DNA of 64,000 bases, from contig NZ_VSKL01000002.1 of NCBI RefSeq assembly GCF_008086165.1, positions 434,001-498,000 on the forward strand, in the 5' to 3' direction. Shown piece after piece: positions 1 to 9,350 of this stretch. The notes beneath the pieces are model-generated. The model searched no databases. It saw only the letters and a program-made list of their open reading frames with translations, and was not told the origin of the DNA. Position 1 is the first letter of the stretch; every line of letters starts with the position of its first letter. Source of the stretch: Algorimicrobium algoritergicola. Lineage in GTDB: Bacteria; Bacteroidota; Bacteroidia; Flavobacteriales; Flavobacteriaceae. A program made the position numbers and the translations under genes.

Positions 1-2022
1 CGAGGCCGAACGACCATCTGTAAGCATATATATTTTACGATTACTACTGTTATTGGTGGTTTGGGGTTTTACGGTTATGGGTCTGTTTCTGCTTTTGTTG
101 AGCTGATTATCTTCATAAAAATTAATTTCTTTATCAATCATATAGGTGAGTATATATTTTGTGCATTTTGGGTTTCCACCTCTATTTCCTCTTAAATCAA
201 AGACCACCTTTGTTATGTTTTCATCTTGTATTTGTTTCATATAGGTATCTATGGTCTCCTTAAAAAAATCAATATTTTCCCTGCCTGTTGGGAAATAATT
301 GAAATTCTTAATCTTGATGATAGCGGTTTTCTTTTCATTATTCATCACTATGCCTAATCTTGGCGTATTGGTGATGTCTACTTTATAATTAGGAGCCGGT
401 TCGTCAATTAGAAAGGTTGTTTTAATGTCATTTTCGGCATTATACGGCTTAAATTTTATGTTGTATTCTGAAGCAAAACCAAAATAACTGTGGTAATAGT
501 ATAAAAAGTTCACATTTAAATCGCCTCTATAAAAATTTTGATTGAAGGCATCTGCCGAGATGGTTGTTTTTAGTATTTGATATATGTTACTGGATGCGAT
601 TCCGTTAATTTCTAAAATTTCAGAACCTGCGTTCATTTCTGTATTTTCGACACAATTGTTTAGGGCATACATTTTTTCATCTTTAAACCATACGATTAGT
701 GGTAACCAATACTTTTGAGGTGTTCTGAAAAAGCGCGTATCAACCATACGCGTATGTAAACAGCCTAAACTTGTTACTATTGGCGCTATTACTTGATAAA
801 ATTCTGTAACCGTCATGGAATCTTTTAATTTACGGCGTTGCGTGTTTACCAGGTTTTCATAGGATGCTTTATCCGTGAATTGAAATTGTGAGGGATGGTC
901 TTTTAAGGTTTCTAATACTTGATTAAAATCTTCGACTAGCTTTTCTTTTTCAATCTTGGTATTGAACTTGTTCAGAATAGTGTCCGTAACGGTTTCAATT
1001 GGTGTTATATGGTATAATTCGGTTTTTAAAAGTTGTACTGGATTATCTTGGTCGTAGATATATTTTATGCTTGTAACGCCTCTCCTACTCTGTATTTTGT
1101 TATCGATATCATAACTACTATACGCGATTAGATTCCCTATGCTGTCAAATTTATATTTTGAGTAGGCATCATTACTCCTTATATCCACTTTGTAGTTTCC
1201 GTTTAAACCAACGGTGGCGTATTTTAGACAATTTCCATTGGTATCATAGGTTGCGAAACCGCCAGCTGTTCCTAAAAATGAACCAACTGCTGGTTGGTTT
1301 TCGGCATTGAAAAACTTAAAACGTATGAGGTTCTTATTTTTATCATATATGGCTTGATCGATGGCGATTCCTGTTTCATCATTTACGAGCTCCATATTTT
1401 CATTGACGTTGTTCATGGATTGTAATAGGCCATTATCATTGAATTTGTATAGTACGTTATAGAATTTATAATACGGACGCATAGTAACCTGTACGCCAGT
1501 TACATCTTTTCTGGTTTCTAATACTGCATTGTTGTTTATGTGTTTCCAGGTATATTCAAAAATATTCCAGCTGTTATTTATAGGTTCCTCATTTTTGTTG
1601 TAATACGTTAAACCTATTCGTTTTCCATTTTTATTATAGGCATATACTTCTTTAAATACACCCATGCCATTGGTTGTTGGTTGATTATCAGCATCAAAAA
1701 ACAAGCGTGTTTCTGTGTTTTCAGAATATCCTATTTGCGTTTTTGGAGCCAAGGCTCTTTTACCATCCAGAATACCGCTTCTGTTTAAGTCGATTAGATT
1801 TTGGGCGTATTTATATTCAACGGCGACTAATCTATTTAGAGAATCATAGTCTAGCTTAAAATGATTGACTTTTTGGGCTTCCGTTTCTGTTAATGGGATT
1901 CTTCCTTCGGTTTTGGAAAATGGTGTTTCACGAAAAATAAGGTGTTTAAAATAGGTTGTGCTTTGCGCTATTGCACCTAAACCACAGGATAAAAAAACAA
2001 GCGTTAAGAGAATATGTTTCAT
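1..2022 (-). CDS. S41 family (tail-specific) peptidase, secreted, C-terminus outside window
   Basis: Partial gene read from an ATG at 2022 down to the window edge (674 open codons). The N-terminus MKHILLTLVFLSCGLGAIAQ is a signal peptide, so the product is exported. Residues about 90-330 contain YD/MORN-like short repeats with Asn, Gly and Tyr (for example YAYNKNGKRIGLTYYNKN), and the C-terminal part is an S41 fold with the strand FDLRGNRGGNP. The last visible residues are TDGRSAS. In the S41 family the nucleophile is the second Ser of the SAS motif, so the final visible codon (residue 674) is probably the catalytic Ser. The rest of the active site lies outside. It is divergent from the CHAT protein. 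The family call is strong; the substrate is unknown. Confidence 0.85.
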   Translation of the reverse strand, partial: MKHILLTLVFLSCGLGAIAQSTTYFKHLIFRETPFSKTEGRIPLTETEAQKVNHFKLDYDSLNRLVAVEYKYAQNLIDLNRSGILDGKRALAPKTQIGYSENTETRLFFDADNQPTTNGMGVFKEVYAYNKNGKRIGLTYYNKNEEPINNSWNIFEYTWKHINNNAVLETRKDVTGVQVTMRPYYKFYNVLYKFNDNGLLQSMNNVNENMELVNDETGIAIDQAIYDKNKNLIRFKFFNAENQPAVGSFLGTAGGFATYDTNGNCLKYATVGLNGNYKVDIRSNDAYSKYKFDSIGNLIAYSSYDIDNKIQSRRGVTSIKYIYDQDNPVQLLKTELYHITPIETVTDTILNKFNTKIEKEKLVEDFNQVLETLKDHPSQFQFTDKASYENLVNTQRRKLKDSMTVTEFYQVIAPIVTSLGCLHTRMVDTRFFRTPQKYWLPLIVWFKDEKMYALNNCVENTEMNAGSEILEINGIASSNIYQILKTTISADAFNQNFYRGDLNVNFLYYYHSYFGFASEYNIKFKPYNAENDIKTTFLIDEPAPNYKVDITNTPRLGIVMNNEKKTAIIKIKNFNYFPTGRENIDFFKETIDTYMKQIQDENITKVVFDLRGNRGGNPKCTKYILTYMIDKEINFYEDNQLNKSRNRPITVKPQTTNNSSNRKIYMLTDGRSAS

Positions 2023-2044
2023 AGAATTAGAAATAAGATGAAAA

Positions 2045-2052
2045 CAAATATA
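2045..2052 (-). promoter_or_regulatory. -7 promoter box (TATATTTG) for the S41 peptidase
   Basis: An exact match to the Bacteroidetes -7 consensus TAnnTTTG lies about 23 nt upstream of the ATG at 2022. No TTG is found at the usual distance further up, so the -33 element is weak or absent. Confidence 0.45.
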
Positions 2053-2203
2053 ACTAATTATTTAGTTTGAACTAATGTTTTAGTTTGTAATATCCTTTCA
2101 AGTACATAGCGTCTATACTCCATTTACTACCTCCATTTATTATAATTTGGTTTAAAAAAGATATGTATATTGAAAGCTGTATTGAAATTAATGTAACGCA
2201 TAT

Positions 2204-5200
2204 ATGATTTTACAGAGATATAGGAGTACGTATTTAGGTTTCCTTTTAGTTGCATTCATGTTATGTTCTTCAGTGGCTATGGCTCAAAATGATTGGGTTT
2301 CTTTTGTAAATGATGCACGTGCTGCTGTAGAAGACGAAAATTATGAAAGTGCTCTTGAACTCTACACTGCCTCATTATCCCATGTTCCAAACGACTATAA
2401 AAATTCAGAAGACCATGCTTGGTTATATTTAGATATTGGGGCATGTTATGGACAATTAGATAATAGTATTGAAGAAGAAAAAAATTATGATTATGCTTTA
2501 GAAATTGCTTTGGGAATACCTGATGATGTTCCATTGCTATTAGGTAGTATTTATAACCATCTTGGCGTGTTTAACGCTAGAAGACAACACGAAGAAAAAG
2601 CCATATCCTATTATAAACTAGCCATCCCCTATTTAAAAACAGCTGGATATATGAGTAGAAGAAATGCGCTTATGGCTATGAGTAACCTTATTAATAGTTA
2701 TTTAGTGCTTGACAATAAGGACATGGCACTTGAAACCATGAGAGCGTATTATGTGTATGTAGATGAAAGTTTATATTCAAGACCTGATATTTCGATGACA
2801 CTTTACGAGTTTGGGAATTTTGCCAAAGCGCAAAAAGATTATGAGTTAGCAAAACAATTTTATGATGAATTAGCCGATATTGGAAGGGGCAAAAAACCTG
2901 GTAACGATTTTATACATTATAATTTAGCCAAATTTCTTACGGCAGAAATGGATCGTAAACTCGGTAATTATTGGAGCGCTATATATGATCTGGGCCTTGC
3001 TGCTGACTATGTAAAACACTATTATTCTGAAACAGATTCCAGACTACTAGGTATTTATAGATTATTGGCTTTGGTGCACGGTGATTATTATGAACCTGAT
3101 CAATCGGTTATTTATTATAATAAAGTGCTTGATCTTTTAGCCTTGCATCAACCAGAAGATATAGCTATAAAGGAACAAATAACTATGCAGTTACGTATTA
3201 ACATGAGTCTTGCAGGTGATTTTCGTGGTGCGTTACAGCTAGAACTAAAGGAACTGAATACCAAAATAGAACGTTTAGATTCAACAAAAATTGAAACTCT
3301 AGAAATGTATTTAGATGTTGCTCAAATTCATATAGACCTACAAGAATATAGAGCTGCATTGAACGTTCTTAAGGACCTGTCTAATCATCCAAAATATAAT
3401 CAGTTAGAGGAAACCAAATCAACGAAGATATACCATATAATGGGTATGATTGCGCTTAAACTTGAACGTTTAAAAAATGCTGAAGTTTTCTTTTTAGACA
3501 TCATTGAAAACTCTAAAGATTTAGAATATGATATGGTCAGTACGGTTGATGCGCTTAATGGTTTGGGTGAAATATATATGAAATTAGGCAATTACAATAA
3601 GTCTAAAAAATATTATGAAACAGTTATTGAAAGTTCATACAACAATCTGGGTTATGATTTTGAATATGAAAAGAAAACTGCAGCTATTGGTCTTGCTGAT
3701 ATTTATCTACACGAAAAACACTATGATAAAGCGATAGCTATACTTAATACGTGGGTTTACAGAAAATCAACTATTCCACACAATCACTTTTATAAAGGTA
3801 AAAATTTTATGCAAGGCAGATTGTTTACCAAATTGGCAGAGAGCTACCTTAAAAATAGTGAACGAGATCAAGCCGTTGTAGCTAATGACAGCGCTTTAAT
3901 TTTTAAGAAAAAATCACACAGTGAAGACCATTTAGAGTTTGTGCCAAACCTTATGATAAGCGCTAAAGTTGCTAGTTTGCAATTACAATTTGATACAGCT
4001 CAGCAAATAATAACCGATATAAAGGCATTACAAAAAAAACAGCTCGACGAAAATTCATTAGATGTTATGAATACGTTGTTGCTCTCCCAACAAATTGCTT
4101 TTGCAAATAACAATAGGGCATTAATGCAAACGAATGCTAGGGTTTTAAAAGATGCTTTACTAATATTTACAAACACCATTTTTGAATTCAAGTCTGAAGA
4201 AGAAAAAAAACTCTTAATTGAAAACACCATAAACCCTATTAAAAATATCCTCATAGAAAGTGCCGTTATATTAATTGATAGTGCATATAGTATTAATACC
4301 ATTGCTTTTGAAATTACACAATTCTATAATGGGATCATTTTATCTAGAAGTAAAAACATTCTTAATAAATTACAAACACTTGAAGAGGATGTTGTAAATA
4401 ATAGCATTGATTATGTTGCAGAACTTAAACTTAAAAGAGTCGAAAAAATCGCAGCTAACGCGCCTAAAGACGAAATTGCTCAGATAACAACAAGTCTTCG
4501 CGAGTTTGAAAGTAAGCTCAACGAGTTGTATTATATAAAATTTCCGACAGAAAAAAAACCTTCTAATCTGTATAGTGAAATAACATTGGCTAGTAACGAG
4601 ACCTTGCTTTCCTTTGCGCAATATTTAAACACTAATAATGAGACCAACTATGTGTGCTTTATAATTAATGCGAATAAAGCCGTACCTAAAATTATTCCTT
4701 TATTTACTGAAAAGGCATTGGCAGATGTTTTGGCCAAAAGTGTATCGGAAAACATTAGGTATTTAAGTAGAGACGGTTCTACTGGAGAATCTCTTAGGCC
4801 TAAATATGGAGCTGAATTATATAATATGATCTGGAAACCACTTGAAAAAACTGGGTTGTTACAAAAAAACATATACTATATACCATCTGGTCTACTTAAA
4901 ACAATATCATTTGCCGCATTACCCGTAGAAGAAAACATACCACTTATTCAATCAACAAAACTTTATCAGCTTACAAACGCATCAGAAATAAATAATATAC
5001 CTACTGAAATTTCAGAGATGAGCGGACTTTTAATAGGCGGTATTAATTACGATTCTCAATCAACTGTAGGCGCTAACAGTCCTTGGCCCTATCTTCCGGG
5101 AACCAAAACAGAAATTAATAACCTTGAGGGTATTTTTGAAAGTTCGACTACAGTGGTTGCAGACCAAGCAACTGAAGTTAACTTTGTAACGACAAATCAT

Positions 5201-5704
5201 AATAAGCATAATATTATTCATATTGCTAGTCACGGTTTTTTTAATAAAAAGACAGAGAATACAGAAGCTTCCATATTTGAAAAAGATCCAGACCCTATGA
5301 TGCGTTCAGGTTTAGTCTTTGCTGGAGCAAATACATATTGGGATACAGCTAAATTTACCACCAATCAAGATGGCATATTAACATCTTTAGAGCTTTCAAC
5401 CATGAATCTTTCTGCAACAGACCTTATGGTAATGAGTGCCTGTGAAACAGGTTTAGGTGATATTGAAGGTTCAGAAGGTGTTTACGGTCTTCAGCGTGCT
5501 GTTAAAATGGCAGGTGTTCAGTCTATTTTAATGAGTTTATGGGAAGTGCCAGATTTAGAGACTTCAGAGTTCATGACACTGTTTTACAAGGACCTCGCAA
5601 TCACAAAAAACAAACACGACTCTTTTATAAATACCCAGCGGTCTATGTATGAATTACATCCAGATAACCCAGATAAATGGGCTGCATTTGTTTTAATTGA
5701 TTAA
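2204..5704 (+). CDS. Secreted TPR repeat protein with C-terminal CHAT caspase-like protease domain
   Basis: 1166 aa. An N-terminal signal peptide ending near AMAQ (about residues 1-28) indicates export. Residues about 30-640 are tandem tetratricopeptide repeats (for example YESALELYTASL and YNKSKKYYETVI), followed by an alpha-helical linker to about 830. The last 300 residues form a CHAT domain. The His of the caspase-type dyad is H1010 in IIHIASHGFF and the Cys is C1080 in MSACETGLGD, followed by GSEGVYGLQRAVKMAGV. Most studied CHAT proteins are cytoplasmic effectors, but signal-peptide versions with TPRs are common in Bacteroidetes. Its target is unknown. It is transcribed alone and divergently from the S41 peptidase, so two exported proteases share one intergenic region. 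Confidence 0.85.
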   Translation: MILQRYRSTYLGFLLVAFMLCSSVAMAQNDWVSFVNDARAAVEDENYESALELYTASLSHVPNDYKNSEDHAWLYLDIGACYGQLDNSIEEEKNYDYALEIALGIPDDVPLLLGSIYNHLGVFNARRQHEEKAISYYKLAIPYLKTAGYMSRRNALMAMSNLINSYLVLDNKDMALETMRAYYVYVDESLYSRPDISMTLYEFGNFAKAQKDYELAKQFYDELADIGRGKKPGNDFIHYNLAKFLTAEMDRKLGNYWSAIYDLGLAADYVKHYYSETDSRLLGIYRLLALVHGDYYEPDQSVIYYNKVLDLLALHQPEDIAIKEQITMQLRINMSLAGDFRGALQLELKELNTKIERLDSTKIETLEMYLDVAQIHIDLQEYRAALNVLKDLSNHPKYNQLEETKSTKIYHIMGMIALKLERLKNAEVFFLDIIENSKDLEYDMVSTVDALNGLGEIYMKLGNYNKSKKYYETVIESSYNNLGYDFEYEKKTAAIGLADIYLHEKHYDKAIAILNTWVYRKSTIPHNHFYKGKNFMQGRLFTKLAESYLKNSERDQAVVANDSALIFKKKSHSEDHLEFVPNLMISAKVASLQLQFDTAQQIITDIKALQKKQLDENSLDVMNTLLLSQQIAFANNNRALMQTNARVLKDALLIFTNTIFEFKSEEEKKLLIENTINPIKNILIESAVILIDSAYSINTIAFEITQFYNGIILSRSKNILNKLQTLEEDVVNNSIDYVAELKLKRVEKIAANAPKDEIAQITTSLREFESKLNELYYIKFPTEKKPSNLYSEITLASNETLLSFAQYLNTNNETNYVCFIINANKAVPKIIPLFTEKALADVLAKSVSENIRYLSRDGSTGESLRPKYGAELYNMIWKPLEKTGLLQKNIYYIPSGLLKTISFAALPVEENIPLIQSTKLYQLTNASEINNIPTEISEMSGLLIGGINYDSQSTVGANSPWPYLPGTKTEINNLEGIFESSTTVVADQATEVNFVTTNHNKHNIIHIASHGFFNKKTENTEASIFEKDPDPMMRSGLVFAGANTYWDTAKFTTNQDGILTSLELSTMNLSATDLMVMSACETGLGDIEGSEGVYGLQRAVKMAGVQSILMSLWEVPDLETSEFMTLFYKDLAITKNKHDSFINTQRSMYELHPDNPDKWAAFVLID

Positions 5705-5758
5705 CAAGATCTGCACTTAAAACATTATTTAGTTGAAATGAAATGAAACCTGTTTGCT

Positions 5759-5905
5759 ATGGAGACTAAGGCAAGTTTCACTAAATGGGTTTAAACTAAT
5801 ATAGCTAACAAAGGCATCCATAACGAGTTGGAAGATTTTGAAACCTTAATTAGCAAGGACATGAATACTATTAGTTTAGTGCCTTACCCGAAAAGTAAAC
5901 ATTAA
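5759..5905 (+). pseudogene. Possible decayed ORF remnant with internal stop
   Basis: From an ATG at 5759 the frame reads METKASFTKWV, then an in-frame TAA at 5792-5794, and then continues as a plausible protein tail (TNIANKGIHNELEDFETLIS and onward to PYPKSKH) to a TAA at 5903. The second part has the charged, mixed composition of a real C-terminus rather than AT-rich spacer. It may be a degraded gene end or chance. No family is recognised. The rest of the 5705-5909 gap shows nothing. Confidence 0.25.
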
Positions 5906-5909
5906 AATT

Positions 5910-6233
5910 TTAATAAATACCTGCGCCTGGATTTCTATACTTCTTATTTATTTTTTTGAATTTTTCATTCTCAAAATTTAAAAAATTATCGTTATCAATT
6001 ATACTGTGAATGGTATCATTTTCAATAATAATTTTTAGAATTCCGTTATTTTCGATTGCTGGGTGTTTTACGGTATCGTTTATGTTCACTGTGTAATTAT
6101 CACCATCGGTTGAAATCACTATAATTTTCTCATCATTTTGGATGCTTACCCATTTTCCTTTAAATCCGTTCTTTTCATGTTTACAAGAAAAACAACTCAT
6201 AACAACCAGTACTAGAATCAGTTTCTTTATCAT
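5910..6233 (-). CDS. Small hypothetical lipoprotein
   Basis: 107 aa. The N-terminus MIKKLILVLVVMSCFSCKHE is a type II signal peptide with Cys17 as the probable lipidated residue. The mature part (about 90 aa) begins GFKGKWVSIQNDEK and consists of alternating beta-strand-like stretches, suggesting a small beta-sandwich or lipocalin-like fold. No family is recognised with confidence. It is a single gene, convergent with the end of the CHAT region and divergent from thiE. Function is unknown. Confidence 0.6.
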   Translation of the reverse strand: MIKKLILVLVVMSCFSCKHEKNGFKGKWVSIQNDEKIIVISTDGDNYTVNINDTVKHPAIENNGILKIIIENDTIHSIIDNDNFLNFENEKFKKINKKYRNPGAGIY

Positions 6234-6388
6234 TTTATTAAATAATTTGGTTTGGTATAGCTAATTAGTATCCATTTTTTATGAAACGTTACATTGAATT
6301 GAAAGCAACAATCCTAAAAGGCTTTAATTATGCCCAATTTTCAGACAAAGTATTTACCTTGCAAACATATTCCAAAAACAACACTCAC

Positions 6389-7057
6389 ATGATCATACCC
6401 AAACTCCATTATATATCTCAAGGGAATTCACCAGCAGAACATTTAGAAAATATCCAAAAAGCCTGTACGTCTGGTGCTGAATTGGTGCAATTGCGGTTAA
6501 AGAATTTATCTGAAAAGAAATATTTAAAAATAGCTCAAGAAGCTCGGGAGATTACGTCTCGTTTTCAAACGCGCTTGATCATCAACGATCATTATAAAAT
6601 AGCCAAAGACGTGAAAGCCGATGGTGTGCATTTAGGACAAACCGACCACTGCCCTACTGTTGTTAGAAAACATTTATATACGTGGCAACTGATTGGCGGA
6701 ACGGCACATACCTTGGAAGATTGTGAAACTTTAATTAACAAAGAAGTTGATTATATTAGTTTAGGACCTTTTAGATTCACAAAAACTAAAACAGATTTAC
6801 CGTCTGTTTTAGGATTAGCTGGTTACGCCGAAATACTAAAAAGCTTGAACACCGAAACACCTATTATTGGTGTTGGTGGTATAACAACAAATGACGTTAC
6901 GGATATATTAGAAACCGGAATTTCTGGAATTGCCGTTTCTGGTGCTATTACCGCCGATTTTAATTGTATAAAACTGTTTCATGAGTTACTTGCGGCATCA
7001 TCAACAGCAGAACAACGCCATACCTTTGGCTCCAACACAGATTCAAAACCAACTTAA
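6389..7057 (+). CDS. thiE: Thiamine phosphate synthase (ThiE)
   Basis: 222 aa from the ATG at 6389 (MIIPKLHYISQGNSP). It joins HMP pyrophosphate and HET phosphate to make thiamine phosphate in the cytoplasm. Family motifs in order are GAELVQLRLK, LIINDHYKIA, ADGVHLGQTD, LIGGTAHT, VDYISLGPFRFTKTK, PIIGVGGIT and GISGIAVSGAI, forming the TIM-barrel phosphate and pyrophosphate sites. An upstream in-frame ATG at 6281 would add 36 residues with no resemblance to the family, so I prefer 6389. No other thiamine gene is nearby, so it may be a stand-alone or second copy of thiE. Confidence 0.9.
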   Translation: MIIPKLHYISQGNSPAEHLENIQKACTSGAELVQLRLKNLSEKKYLKIAQEAREITSRFQTRLIINDHYKIAKDVKADGVHLGQTDHCPTVVRKHLYTWQLIGGTAHTLEDCETLINKEVDYISLGPFRFTKTKTDLPSVLGLAGYAEILKSLNTETPIIGVGGITTNDVTDILETGISGIAVSGAITADFNCIKLFHELLAASSTAEQRHTFGSNTDSKPT

Positions 7058-7061
7058 TTAC

Positions 7062-7991
7062 TTAATCCAATATAATTACTTCCGTTTTTAAAATCCATTT
7101 CTCATTATCCTGTTCACTATGTGTTACGGTAATTTTATTGGGTCCCGTTTTCTTAAAAACATCAATCAATTTCAGGTTTTTGTGTACGGTAGTATTAATT
7201 ACAAGTGGTTTGGTAAGTAACTTGCCATTGGTGGCATCATAAACATACAGGGTTTTGGAGGTTGGTTTGATGTCCCAGAAACCAATTTCGTCGGCTTCAT
7301 CATTATTCAAGTCCTTAAGATTTTCTAATTGCGATTTGTAAGCACCTTGGATGGTAATTGGCGCTAAATCCTTATTGCTAAACATAATGACACTATTACA
7401 ACCGCCTTCACATTCTACTGGATTACTTGAGGTGTTTATTTCTGGCGAAATAACCGTTGCAAAATCTGAAAGGCCATCGCCGTTAAAATCACCATACAGC
7501 TTTCTTGTTTTAGATTCGATTACTTTATTATCAAAGGAACTTGGGAAAATGCGCGTATCTAAATCCTGGGTGTTTTCAGCAATATTTTCGCGTAATATTT
7601 TGAACTCACCATTTATATACATCACAGATAAAAACGAGGTGTAATCGGCTTCAATTCCGCTGTAGGAAACTTGTTTGGTGAATGTTACTAAATAGTTTGC
7701 TGCCTCTTTTGTAATGACCAATTCGTTATTTAAGGCACGCTGTGTATAATCTGGAAATTGTTGAAATAAGCTATTTTTACTTTCTTGTACTTGAGTTCTG
7801 GTGCGCTCATTTCCATAATAGGTTACGACTGCCATATAGTACTTATCAAGATAAGGCGACTTTAATTGTGTATGCGCCTCATTCCATTGCTTAACAAACG
7901 CACGAATCTCTTTTTCTCCTTTTGGGTTAACCTCATTGCAACTACATGCGAATAAGACAAATAGGCAAGATAGGAATTGGAGATACTTCAT
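7062..7991 (-). CDS. Hypothetical lipoprotein with calcium-binding-like loop
   Basis: 309 aa. The type II signal peptide MKYLQFLSCLFVLFACSC has a lipidation Cys at about residue 16 or 18. The first half (AFVKQWNEAH onward) looks like an NTF2/SnoaL-type alpha-beta domain. The second half has DFNGDGLSD (residues 168-176), the spacing of an FG-GAP/dockerin-type Ca-binding loop, and a second looser one at LKDLNNDEADEIGF. Cys residues in the ECEGGC segment could form a disulfide. It is convergent with thiE, with 4 nt between the stop codons. Function is unknown; an envelope lipoprotein is likely. Confidence 0.65.
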   Translation of the reverse strand: MKYLQFLSCLFVLFACSCNEVNPKGEKEIRAFVKQWNEAHTQLKSPYLDKYYMAVVTYYGNERTRTQVQESKNSLFQQFPDYTQRALNNELVITKEAANYLVTFTKQVSYSGIEADYTSFLSVMYINGEFKILRENIAENTQDLDTRIFPSSFDNKVIESKTRKLYGDFNGDGLSDFATVISPEINTSSNPVECEGGCNSVIMFSNKDLAPITIQGAYKSQLENLKDLNNDEADEIGFWDIKPTSKTLYVYDATNGKLLTKPLVINTTVHKNLKLIDVFKKTGPNKITVTHSEQDNEKWILKTEVIILD

Positions 7992-8356
7992 GTTTTAAAG
8001 GGTTTTGGGCTTGTTTAGTTAATGATAAAGATAGGGGATTTTTGGTGACTTTTTGTTATTTGTTTTCGTGTGTTTATCGCTATTTATTTTATTCGAAATA
8101 TTTTATTTTTATTGGAACTCATGATGTGCTGCTCGGTTCACTGCGTGACGTTGGTGTTTTTCTTGATATTATCTGCGCTGGTGCTGTGAATGACCGGTTT
8201 TCCTAAAAAAATAAAACTGTCTGTAAGGAATCACCTATTAATCAAAACTATATCATATATATTTTTAAACCCATAAAAACAGTTTTGCTGCTTTTATGGG
8301 TTTTATATTTAGTATTCGTTTTGTCTTTCATTTTTGAGACAAACATTAACTGTGTA
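7992..8356. other. Intergenic region
   Basis: This holds the probable promoter of the lipoprotein (TATCTTTA at 8026-8033, minus strand, one mismatch to TAnnTTTG) and the terminator of the peroxiredoxin-like gene at 8267-8303. Between about 8105 and 8205 lies a block visibly richer in G and C than its surroundings, with no intact ORF. It may be a dispersed repeat or decayed sequence. Confidence 0.4.
8267..8303 (-). terminator. Intrinsic terminator of the peroxiredoxin-like gene
   Basis: A 12-bp perfect inverted repeat (aaacccataaaa / ttttatgggttt, arms 8267-8278 and 8292-8303) with a 13-nt loop lies 53 nt past the stop codon of the minus-strand gene. On that strand it is followed by an A/T-rich stretch. 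Confidence 0.6.
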
Positions 8357-8863
8357 TTAGGCTTCTCCTCTTGCTGGATAGCCTTCTTTTAAAATATAGT
8401 CTATTCCTCCTAATACCTCGTTAAAACTTGGTCTGCCAAATGGCATAGATTGGATGGACACCCAATACAGGGTTTGCTCTGGTGTTATTATAAAGATTCC
8501 CGGTTCTGTAAAGTGTTCGGGCTCTTTTTTGATGCCTTTTGATATAAATAATCCCCATTTTCTGGCTTCTTCTATAGGGAGTCCGTAACCCAATGGTATA
8601 TCGGCTATATCCCAATCGTTGTAGGTTTCTTTTGCAACTTCTTGTGTATCTGAACTAATGGCTATGAAGTTAACACCTCGGTCTGTGAATTTACTTCGTT
8701 TTTTTTGGAGTTCTTCCAATTGTGATTTACACACAGGGCAATGTTTACCTCTATAAAATAATATCATGGTGAAATTTTCAGGTGCTTGATCGCTTAATTT
8801 CCATGTGGTATTATTGACTAAACTAATTTGCAAATCCGGTGTTTTTTCTCTTGGTTTTATCAT
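8357..8863 (-). CDS. Peroxiredoxin-like (AhpC/TSA, thioredoxin-fold) protein
   Basis: 168 aa, cytoplasmic (no signal peptide). The thioredoxin-fold core has MILFYRGKHCPVCKSQLEEL, a CxxC pair at C42 and C45, then INFIAISSDT-type strands and FTEPGIFIITPEQTLYWVSI. This is the PRX-like2 group, in which the CxxC replaces the usual TxxC peroxidatic motif. It probably reduces peroxides or acts as a disulfide oxidoreductase. It is a single gene with its own terminator. The family is confident; the substrate is not. Confidence 0.8.
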   Translation of the reverse strand: MIKPREKTPDLQISLVNNTTWKLSDQAPENFTMILFYRGKHCPVCKSQLEELQKKRSKFTDRGVNFIAISSDTQEVAKETYNDWDIADIPLGYGLPIEEARKWGLFISKGIKKEPEHFTEPGIFIITPEQTLYWVSIQSMPFGRPSFNEVLGGIDYILKEGYPARGEA

Positions 8864-9110
8864 TGTTTTATATTTTTATTTATTTACAATAATGTATGGA
8901 TTGCTGTTGATTTGTTTTGACTGAATTACATAAATTTTTATCGGGATTGGTGTAAAATAATTATAGTTTAGAATAAGGCCCTTGACTTGGATGGCTTAAT
9001 TTATGTAGTCGCTTACTATTTCTTAAACGGTTGCAGGAATGGCTTGACTTGTAGATAGGTTGATTGGAATTAAAACCAGCTTAAATACGTATCACTTTAT
9101 ATGCTATTCT

Positions 9111-9293
9111 TTAATGCTTATTCTCATCCCGTTTTTTCATCCGTTTCCATAAAAAATAAATGATAATGAAAAAGATAGGTAAAATGATATACACGATTAA
9201 ATCAAATGGTTGTGATAAATCAATAGTACCACTCTCTCCTGGGTTTTGAGATTGTGATGGTATTTGGGGAAGTAATAACAATATATTTAGCAT
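9111..9293 (-). CDS. Small single-span membrane protein
   Basis: 60 aa. A short N-terminal hydrophobic stretch (MLNILLLLPQIP) is followed by a polar linker with SQNPGESGTIDLSQPFD, one transmembrane helix (LIVYIILPIFFIIIYFLWKR) and a strongly basic tail KRMKKRDENKH, predicting a cytoplasmic C-terminus. It lies 57 nt downstream of the FtsX-like permease on the same strand and may be co-transcribed. Function is unknown; similar tiny proteins are seen in flavobacteria. Confidence 0.6.
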   Translation of the reverse strand: MLNILLLLPQIPSQSQNPGESGTIDLSQPFDLIVYIILPIFFIIIYFLWKRMKKRDENKH

Positions 9294-9350
9294 TTTTTCT
9301 GAAATTGAATTATTATGATAAGTTACAAAATTAATAGCAAATTATGAAGT

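Noticed and set aside
1674-1859. Short plus-strand ORF of 61 codons
   Set aside because: It lies antisense within the S41 peptidase gene, which has clear family motifs, and has no signal of its own.
6281-6388. N-terminal extension of ThiE
   Set aside because: The extra 36 residues do not resemble ThiE; the family start matches the ATG at 6389.
7946-8206. 86-codon plus-strand ORF over the lipoprotein start and the gap
   Set aside because: Overlaps the signal peptide of the real lipoprotein gene in antisense; composition is Cys/Phe/Leu-rich noise.
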